Assembly: GCA_037957365.1 (NCBI GenBank)
Contig: JARHVA010000021.1
Coordinates: 749,001 to 813,000, forward strand
Length of the DNA stretch: 64,000 bases
Origin: Torreya grandis
Taxonomy: Eukaryota; Streptophyta; Pinopsida; Cupressales; Taxaceae
Direction of reading: 5' to 3'
The notes under the pieces are model-generated. The model saw only the letters and a program-made list of their open reading frames with translations. It was not told where the DNA came from and ran no database searches. Made by a program: the position numbers and the translations under genes. Below, one piece after another: positions 56,741-64,000 of this stretch (the stretch's first letter is position 1; each line of letters opens with the position of its first letter).

Positions 56741-59700
56741 TTGGCACAAGTAGAGAGGGATTTCAGTTTTTTGCATGTATGATAGATTATCAAATTAGTA
56801 GATAGATATAAGTTATGGGGATGGTTTGCGAAAATGCAGAGCAACCAAGCAAAATGGCATAAGGGATAAACAATTTCTTGGTACCACATCCAATGGTTGA
56901 GATGGGTCGCATTTGTGAGAGGGATCTACAAAACCTTGTAAATCAAACAAGTCCAAGAACGGCATACGAAGGCAAGTATACTTAATTTTAAAAAGGAAAA
57001 GAGTAGAAGCATATGGTGCAAATATTAAAACTAGGTTAAATTGAAAAAGAGCAAGTCCCAAAAAGGTAAGAAATCAAAAGTGGTGGCGAGTCAAATCAAT
57101 CAAATAAAGGACTTAAAATAGAAACGAGAAAGTGTTATTTCGGTAACAGCTAGTGAGTTAATGAAAATGCAAAATGACACGAGAAGTAGATGAATGTACC
57201 TCTTGTGAGGTGGCATTGTGCAAGCATAAAAGGGGTGCAAAGGGTCAGTCTACACACTTGGCATAATCAGGAATCAAATAAATCTATAATTCAAGCAATT
57301 ATTCAGTAAGTCAATTTTTCAGCACAAAGTGAGAGCAGGGGATAGAGAAGAATTGCAAAACAAAATGTAAGCAACACTCAACCGCAAGCAAGGTAGTCTA
57401 CGGGATCTCAAAAAAAAAGGAAAATTCATCGTAGACGACAAGATGGCAAAGCTTTTCATAAGGCCACTGACTACGAATACACAAGTTATAATGGACCTAC
57501 AAGGGTCCACATTTTTTATCTTTGAAGCTGCAAAAAAAGAAGAAATGGGGATTGGGCTTGCGTTGCAGCAAACAAAATGGAATGATACTAATCCATTTCA
57601 ATTTATTGAATACATCAAAGCAGAATGGTTCGCCAAGTCACAACCGCAAAGGGCACCTAGCCAGGCCAAGGGTGCCATCGCACTCTGAATCCCTTCAGGC
57701 ACTCTGACACAAAAAGGTTGGTGCACTTGCCAATAATTGGGCAAAATGACAAGCTTCTCCAAACACTTCTAAGCAGATACAACAAGGGTGCAATTAGGCT
57801 CTCACCGCAAATCTTAATGAACATAAATATTGTGATAGTTGCAAAAGCAATAGGGTTACAAGCAAAGGGAAAGCTATTGAAGCCATATAAGTACACGAAT
57901 GTGCCATGCATGCTGACACCGATGTAGCATTCTCAAAACTAGGTGAACTCATGCCATCCCCATCAGGGTAGTCATCTACAAAGCAGGGCGAGTTCTCGGC
58001 AAATGCATTATGTAGCAATATTGGCAAACAACAAAAGGTTCGAAATAGGTTACTAAGGGGCTTATTGATATCACACATCAAATGATCCAACTACATTAGG
58101 AGTTCAATTGGTCGGAATTCTTGGCCATTGAGATCCTAACAAACACTAAGATGAGTCTCGTGACCAAGACACAATCATTCCAATCCCAATTTTTGGTCCA
58201 CTAAATGCGGAAAGGGAAGTTGAAACAAGCCCAAGCCAACCATTGACAAGGAAACACAATGAGGAGCTTGCAAGACAATTTCCACCAACTCTCTATATGA
58301 AGGTCAACCTTTCTAGTGACAAGGAGGAGAATGAACCCAACACAAACCCATTCAAATTGGTAAGAATTTAACTGGAGATATGGGAGAAGAAACCACACAC
58401 TCCATGGGGAGAAAGGTTGAGCACACCTATTGCGGTTGGAAGGAAGGTATTGCAGCCAGCCTCACAAAACCACAACAAGAGGAGCTGGAAGCATTACAAA
58501 AGGACACAAGATTGAAGACATGCGAGAGGAAGTAGCAGATATTGCAACTATCGGCTTCCAAAGTTAAGTTTTGTGCTAAATCAATCTACCTTGGCCATGC
58601 AACAATCAACACCACCATCTTTCCCTTAAGGCCAATTTTTGCAGCACATTGCAGTTACCCCACCACAATCACGATCACAATCTCCACCGCAAGTTACTAA
58701 TTCTCCATTGCCACGTCCACCTCTCCTTTCTACCCTCATTTCAAAGACTCCTCCACATTCTCTACCAAGGGTCGCAACACTTACTCCCCCCCAAGATCCA
58801 AGATTGCCATGGATTCCTTTAAGGGTATCCTATCCCATCAATGTTGTTGCCCAAAAAATCGGAGTGCCTATTTCAGGAGAATTCTTGGGAGTAACTATTG
58901 AACAGTGTAAAAAGTCGCCTTCTTCAAACCACCCAAACCAACCCTAGCACCAAGGCATAGGGGAGGGGCAACCTTTTGCAAATACTGTGAAGTCACACAC
59001 TCAAGCTACGAAGGAGGCAGAAGAAGTTGTGAAGGAGAAAGATAAGCCCAATTTCAAGATCAAGTTGCAAAGGACGGGGAAGGAAATATAGAAGAAGAAA
59101 CTCGCAAGGAACAAGAAGCCAACACAAAGACTATGCAAGACAAAGTTGTACAAAAATGGACTGAAAAGGAAAAAGTTGAAAAAGAAAGAATTGCAAACAA
59201 GCAGGTAGACAAATCTCAGACTAAGAAGGAAAAGGAGGAGCAAGAAGAGGAAGAGTTTCAAGAGGAGACCCGCAAGGAAATAGAGAGGCATAAGTAGGAA
59301 GCAAAAAGAATCAAGGAGAAAGAAGACAAGGAGGAACATGCAAAGGCTGAGAAGGAGAAAGAGATGCAACTCAAGGTTGCGCAAGATGCAAAAAGCAAGT
59401 ATCAATGGGGCAGGAACCATCCGCACGCCACCACTTTCGGCCAATACACTGACATCGTAAAGCAATAGGGCCAAGGCATGGGTCCCACGAACCAAGGTTC
59501 AGATACAAAAGTGGCAAGCTGGGGCAAATTGGAATCACAAGAAGACCAAATAATTGTGGGGTTCGGATCGAGCAGGACAAGCTCACAAGGGGAAAAGTCG
59601 CAATAAGGTGATGACAGACTCAGCTCTTGATGGCTCAATATGCAAGGCACAACCACAAGGCGGACTACTTATGTGATGCCCACCACTCATCTGCGACCCT

Positions 59701-61150
59701 CACAAAGCAAACCAATACCGTAACCAACACAACGTGCGTTGACGATCCTACCAGACAAAGTAGTCAATGTGACACAATTGGCAATAGAGAAGCAAGTAGA
59801 AGGTGCAGATGCATTCACAACCTCCTTTGGTAACACTGCACTATAATTGACGCAAGACAAATGCACTTACAAGGATGTTATTGCAAAGGTGCAAAAGGCC
59901 ATTGATGAGAATTACCTAGGGTTAGTGCAACAAGTCATGGGCAATCAAGTAATGTCCAAGCATCTACTACTTACTACGATGGTGACTAAGCTGTCAGAAG
60001 ATTGGCATTCAACCTAATGACTAGAAGTGATCAAGGCACATGGGCAATGCCAAAAAGATGATACACAAGCAATAATGTTGCAACCTGTTGTTGGAGTAGA
60101 AGATGCTGACAACGACCACATTGCAAGCAGGCCAAGTTTCAGTGCAAGTTGCAACCATTGGATTGGAAATCACTGCATCAAGAGATGATGAAGGACAATC
60201 AAGAAGATATTTCAAAAACAAATAAGGCACAAGTTGTCATTGTGAACAGTGAAGATGACATAAAAAGGGATGCAGCCTTAGCCAAGATTCTGCAATATAG
60301 GATAGTGTTATGCAGCAAATAAGGATTTAGGAACTAGAGATTCTACGAAGTACCTTTGCCAGAGTCCAAGAAGATAGATTTGTGAAAAGCTTTGAGCATA
60401 TAAGGCCAAGATGGATGGAAATATTGTCAAACAAATGCCACTTATTGAAACTGCTACACCCTTAGCCTATAGTGTGTATTGGGATGTGTGGCTGACTTGT
60501 AGCTCGCATAACCTTTAATTAAGTCATATGATCATTTTTATAGCTTCATATTATTAGAAGGGTCAGCCTAGGGAGTTTCCGTAGCATAAATAGGTATATC
60601 TAGGAGGTAGTTGTGAGTATTTGATCATCATATTGAGAATTATATTCTTATTGTAAGGTTGTGGAGGTTGTCCCCCCAAAGTGGCTTAGTCATATACTTT
60701 ATTATTTTGCTCTTATTTCAATCACATTGTTATTTATTGTTGTGATTCTACTTTAGCGATATAGTAATTTCATTATAGAAACCATCGGCAAAGACGACAT
60801 GGGCAGTATCATGCAAATATTGGCACAACTATGCACGTTCTTCACTATGATGCGGGAAGGTCTAGCAAACTGGTGATCCTATAAGGCAGATCTAATAAAT
60901 ATTTTGCCATCGATCAAGGACTTCCTTGAGGAGCCCAATTATGTTCCACCCGTAGAGCCACTGCACACATAGCAAGTTCAGCAAGCCCCACTAATCCAAG
61001 CGCCACAAACTCAACAAGGACCACAAGGCACCCCAAGCCATCCAACTCTGCAAATCCAAGCCACACCAGAAGCATCCTCATCGTCGCAACAAAGTTCGGG
61101 GCAAGCAAGTCAGTTTTTTCCATTGTCACCTACACCACCACTATAAGGTA
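56741..61150 (+). pseudogene. Unrecognised long frame between integrase and 3' LTR (element E)
   Basis: About 4.4 kb largely readable on the plus strand with some stops and frame changes. Recognisable stretches in order: KLFIRPLTTNTQVIMDLQGS and NPFQFIEYIKAEWFAKSQPQ (57450-57650), HLPIIGQNDKLLQTLLSRYN (57720-57780), ARQFPPTLYMKVNLSSDKEE (58270-58330), a Pro-rich part AVTPPQSRSQSPPQVTNSPL (58650-58780), then a long K/E-rich coiled coil (59060-59400; KEKVEKERIANKQVDKSQTK) and Gln/Pro-rich text to 61140. The layout is globular, Pro-rich, coiled coil. Family not recognised; position equals that of the extra frame in element B, but the sequences are not obviously alike. Confidence 0.5.
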
Positions 61151-61189
61151 TAATAATTCTATGTAATTTTGATCGATTTGGAGCGAGTC

Positions 61190-61510
61190 CAAGTTTTGAA
61201 AAAGAAATGTACGGTGAAGTCTTTGCAAAACCCGCAAAGAGCAGCCTCCTTGTTATACCAACCTACTAAAAACCCATAAAGGGCGGTAGGATGGTATGTT
61301 GCTTAGTTGAAAACCCAAAAGGGCGGCTAAGTAGTGGCACAAGAACTGAAAACCAGCAAATGACACTTCTTGTGAAACTACGAGTGGAGCTTCAATTCAG
61401 CATAGATGAGAGCGGCTACGTAGTGCACAAGAAGAAAACCAGCAAACGGCACATCTTGTGAAACTATGAGTGGAGCTTCAATTCAGCATATAGATGAGAA
61501 GGCTACAAGG
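61190..61510 (+). repeat. Short repeats in the 3' untranslated part of element E
   Basis: AAAACCCRYAAAGGGCGG-type motifs occur at about 61229, 61267 and 61309. Then GAAAACCAGCAAAYGRCAC...CAATTCAGCATA is duplicated in tandem (61348 and 61434, period about 86 bp). A weak polypurine tract CAGGAAAAG lies just before the 3' LTR (61595-61603). Confidence 0.7.
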
Positions 61511-61603
61511 AAGATCGCCCAATGGTCGAATACGAATATGGCCACCATAGCTTCAACAACATCTTTTGTCTCACAACGAGATAACTATATAAGTCAGGAA
61601 AAG

Positions 61604-62156
61604 TGTTAGTAGGGAATTGCAAATAGCACTTTGCAAACATTTTGTGTAGGTTCTAACTGCAACGCATGCATATTTTGTAACCATTATTGTAAATGGATAA
61701 GATAAACGGAAGGGTGAATACCCCCTAAAGTGAGGAAGAAGAAAGGAATAGTCAAGAAGCCAAAGAGCCATGAAGACTATAAATATTGTATAGCAAGCAC
61801 TAAGAAAAGGTTGTCAAGTATGGATTGCTATATTACTGGAGAATAGGAAATTGTATTTATTTGTTGTATCATGTATCGCATGCATGCATGCATGGATACA
61901 TACATACAGTTTGCAAGGTTTTCTTATGAATATTTTCCTTATAGCAAGTATATGTATCTTTCACAAGTCTCAGTCTAGCTGAATTCCACAATACCATGTT
62001 GAATATGCTATATTGAATATTTGTGGTTCATAGCCGAAGAAGTTAAATTGCAACTAAGCCCCTCTGATGACAGATTACATTGCAATTATGGATGAATAGA
62101 GTTAGACTACAACTTTAGTATGTCCTGACAAGGATTTCTAGAGACCGCTGCTAACA
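61604..62156 (+). repeat. 3' LTR of element E
   Basis: Starts TGTTAGTAGGG, ends GCTGCTAACA, 553 bp, with a TATA box at 61778-61785 and a GCAT microsatellite at 61878-61895. Followed by ACCAT. Confidence 0.9.
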
Positions 62157-63075
62157 ACCATACTATGAATTAAACCATATAAGTGTTTACACATCCCAAC
62201 GTATATCTAAAATAGATAACATCTATGCTAAGCCCATGGGTAATGTAGTCAAAAGATTATAATATTTTCATAGGAAGTGTTCATAACATAGGCATGCAGG
62301 GCCTTCCTTACACTTGCCAACTAGAGGAAGACTCGTTTGACCAACATGATCCATTATAGACCCTATGACACACACACAAACACTTCATTCACCTTGTTCT
62401 GTCAAGCTCCACGCCTTTCCCCGATGTCTCTCTCATGTGCCACCCTAAACAAGGTCCTCTACGGCTTATACAATTTATTTATTCAAAAAAAAAAAAAAAT
62501 ACTACAATCAGGCCTCAAATTTATCCTAAAACCAAACCTTAAAAGGAAACACATACAATTATCTAAAAACGATAAGTATGCAGTGATTTGCAGCCATTTC
62601 TAATTAACAATTTTACCAGAATAAGTTGTTGTGACCAGAGCCACTTGATTTCAACATTTAGAGTGTTGTGTACAACAGTATCAAACAATTTTAGAACAAC
62701 CACCAACCCAGCATCTTTCTCTTGATCAATCACCTACCAAATAGGTAAAGAACCCAGCCAACAATCCTTTCTGATATCAGAAAAGTCACAGGAACAGGAA
62801 ACAACTGAAAATGATGGCTGGATTTGTCTTTAAAACCACCTAAATATGAGTTTAGAATCCATTCTTTGCAGCTTCGATTTACTAATAATGCCTTGGTCAA
62901 CTTGCCAACAAGGTCTTCTCTTAAATACAAAAAAAGTATAACAGGTATGACTTCATGTCACACATCATGGTGCCAACAGTGGAATAATAAATGAAGCAAT
63001 TCACCAATTGAAGCTATTTCCAGCCCACCTAGTATTCCATGGTAGTTTTCCTAATAAAGCTCTCTTTTTGACAAA
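62157..63075. other. Spacer with a poly(A)-ended retroposon fragment
   Basis: TTATACAATTTATTTATTC followed by a run of about 15 A (62486-62500) looks like the 3' end of a LINE or SINE; the 5' limit is unclear and no coding motif is seen. The rest is unrecognised spacer. Confidence 0.45.
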
Positions 63076-63310
63076 ATGTCGCCTGCATATGTTCAAGAAC
63101 TTGAACAGGAAATACATAATCCAATCAAGATTACGGATGAGAGACCAAGGAAACTCTGGATCAAGGAAATCAAGAAATACCTCGTTGAGTGGTGTGGCAA
63201 GCCCTTAGAAGATGCTACCTGCAATTCTAAATCCTTCACATGGGACGCTAGCATCCTCATTGAGGGGGATGAGATTTTTTTAAAGGAGATATGTTACAGT
63301 CCAAGTTCTG
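63076..63310 (+). CDS. Candidate exon 1 of a plus-strand gene
   Basis: Open from ATG at 63076 for 78 codons to a donor (TCTG then GTATAAGT): MSPAYVQELEQEIHNPIKIT, ERPRKLWIKEIKKYLVEWCG, FTWDASILIEGDEIFLKEIC. In this frame the nearest upstream stop is at 63055, so the ATG is a reasonable start, although a splice acceptor cannot be excluded. Text is balanced and unlike retroelement coding. The family is not recognised. Confidence 0.5.
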
Positions 63311-63673
63311 GTATAAGTTTCTCCTCATGTCCCCTCTAGACTCTCATCTGATGTGCTATAAAGTAAGCTTATTACTCGAAGTTTAAACAAGGAAAACGGG
63401 GCTCAAATTGTACTAAGGGTATGTACCTAGGAGGATCCAAAAGGACCTAAGTATTGTAGCCGAAAAACCTAAACTCTATATAATGATTTTCACCATTGAA
63501 GATCTAATGGTTGAATGTTTTATTATTATTTATAGTTGAGAATTTTAATTCATTTGGTAAATACCAAATATATGTCTGTATGATTCATGTTTTTACCTTT
63601 TGATTTTATCATTCATTAAGTTGCATATTTCAGGGTTGTAACATCGTGAATGACCATGCTCATTTTCTGTCAG

Positions 63674-63920
63674 GTATTCCAATGAATGTGAGTCATTTCT
63701 ATTACATGAAGATACTGTCAAAGAATTTTTGGAAATAACCATGTATGGAGAGAAACCACGTGAACATTTCGTATCTCCTTCAAGATCCCTCATCAAGATG
63801 AGAAAGATGAGAGATTGTAGATCCAGAGCTCCTTATATAAATAAATCAGTTCCAAGTGGAAGGAGGTGGGAAAACACAACACACACCAACTCGGACCCAC
63901 CTGACAAGATAATATCATTT
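63674..63920 (+). CDS. Candidate internal exon of a plus-strand gene
   Basis: 247 nt between TTTTCTGTCAG and GTAAGTTTTG, strong signals, with a single open frame: YSNECESFLLHEDTVKEFLE, ITMYGEKPREHFVSPSRSLI, KMRKMRDCRSRAPYINKSVP, then NTTHTNSDPPDKIISF. It enters in phase 2 and leaves in phase 0. The candidate exon at 63076-63310 ends in phase 1, so a short exon between them or another donor is needed. It is the better supported half of a gene that continues beyond the window. Not recognised. Confidence 0.6.
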
Positions 63921-64000
63921 GTAAGTTTTGTTTTTTTCTTTTCCAAAATTATAGTCTCAGCCTTTCATTTTGAACATGAAACATCATGATGTCTATCCTA

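Larger units (their letters stand above)
41329..62156 (+). mobile_element. Element E: 20.8 kb degenerate Ty3/gypsy element with nested insertions
   Basis: LTRs at 41329-41932 and 61604-62156 share their sequence, the termini TGTTAG/CTAACA and a TATA box. The flanks are ACTAT and ACCAT, a likely 5-bp target duplication with one change. The interior reads gag, zinc knuckle, PR, RT, RNase H, integrase and a long extra frame. It is interrupted by element D (47629-51562) and a LINE (about 51587-53860), and gag holds a block of odd composition (44395-45530). Without the first two insertions it would be about 14.6 kb. RT and integrase tail resemble element B. Many stops and lost catalytic residues make it inactive. 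Confidence 0.9.

Noticed and set aside
59001..59495. 165-codon minus-strand frame rich in Leu and Phe, looking like a membrane protein
   Set aside because: It is the antisense of the K/E-rich coiled coil of element E; AAG/GAG codons read backwards give Leu and Phe.

Overview
The window looks like nuclear DNA of a seed plant with a large, repeat-filled genome, most likely a gymnosperm such as a conifer. Direct evidence is four LTR retrotransposons or parts of them, at least two LINE remnants, plant-type GT-AG splice sites and AT-rich spacers. The conifer assignment is inference from old, deeply nested gypsy elements and long introns. No intact protein-coding gene, rRNA, tRNA or CRISPR array was seen.

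Layout. (1) 1-3950: 3' half of a degenerate Ty3/gypsy element (A, + strand), ordered RNase H-like domain, reverse transcriptase (RT), RT-linked RNase H, integrase. The extra RNase H lies upstream of RT. (2) 3951-5410: LTR-like sequence full of AAAGGG/CCCTTT hairpin repeats. (3) 5418-24660: a second gypsy element (B, - strand) with LTRs of about 0.86-1.05 kb, gag, protease (PR), RT, RNase H, integrase, and a roughly 3 kb unrecognised reading frame between integrase and 3' LTR. (4) 18235-24418, inserted in the right LTR of B: a complete but dead chromovirus (C, + strand), with 400-bp LTRs, initiator-Met primer binding site, gag, PR, RT, RNase H, integrase with GPY motif, and chromodomain. (5) 24661-31500: spacer with an orphan LTR-like promoter and a coding-type heptad repeat. 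(6) 31517-37280: candidate exons of an unrecognised minus-strand gene, with a LINE RNase H fragment in one intron. (7) 40614-41010: a minisatellite of about 40 bp period. (8) 41329-62156: a 20.8 kb gypsy element (E, + strand). It is split by a complete non-autonomous gag-only LTR element (D, - strand, 47629-51562, perfect CCACA target duplication) and by a 5'-truncated LINE (about 51587-53860). Like B, E carries a long unrecognised frame after integrase. (9) 63076-63920: two candidate exons of a plus-strand gene leaving the window.

History. The order of insertion is readable: B before C, E before D and the LINE. By eye the two LTRs of B, C and E each differ at about one base in eight, those of D at about 4%, so D is the youngest. 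Most enzymes are broken by stops and frameshifts, and several have lost catalytic residues. Three protease active sites (B, C, E) are changed at the same codon.

The best candidates for something undescribed are the long frames after integrase in B and E, a gag-like module between PR and RT in both, the upstream RNase H in A, and the compact gag-only element D with several polypurine-like tracts.
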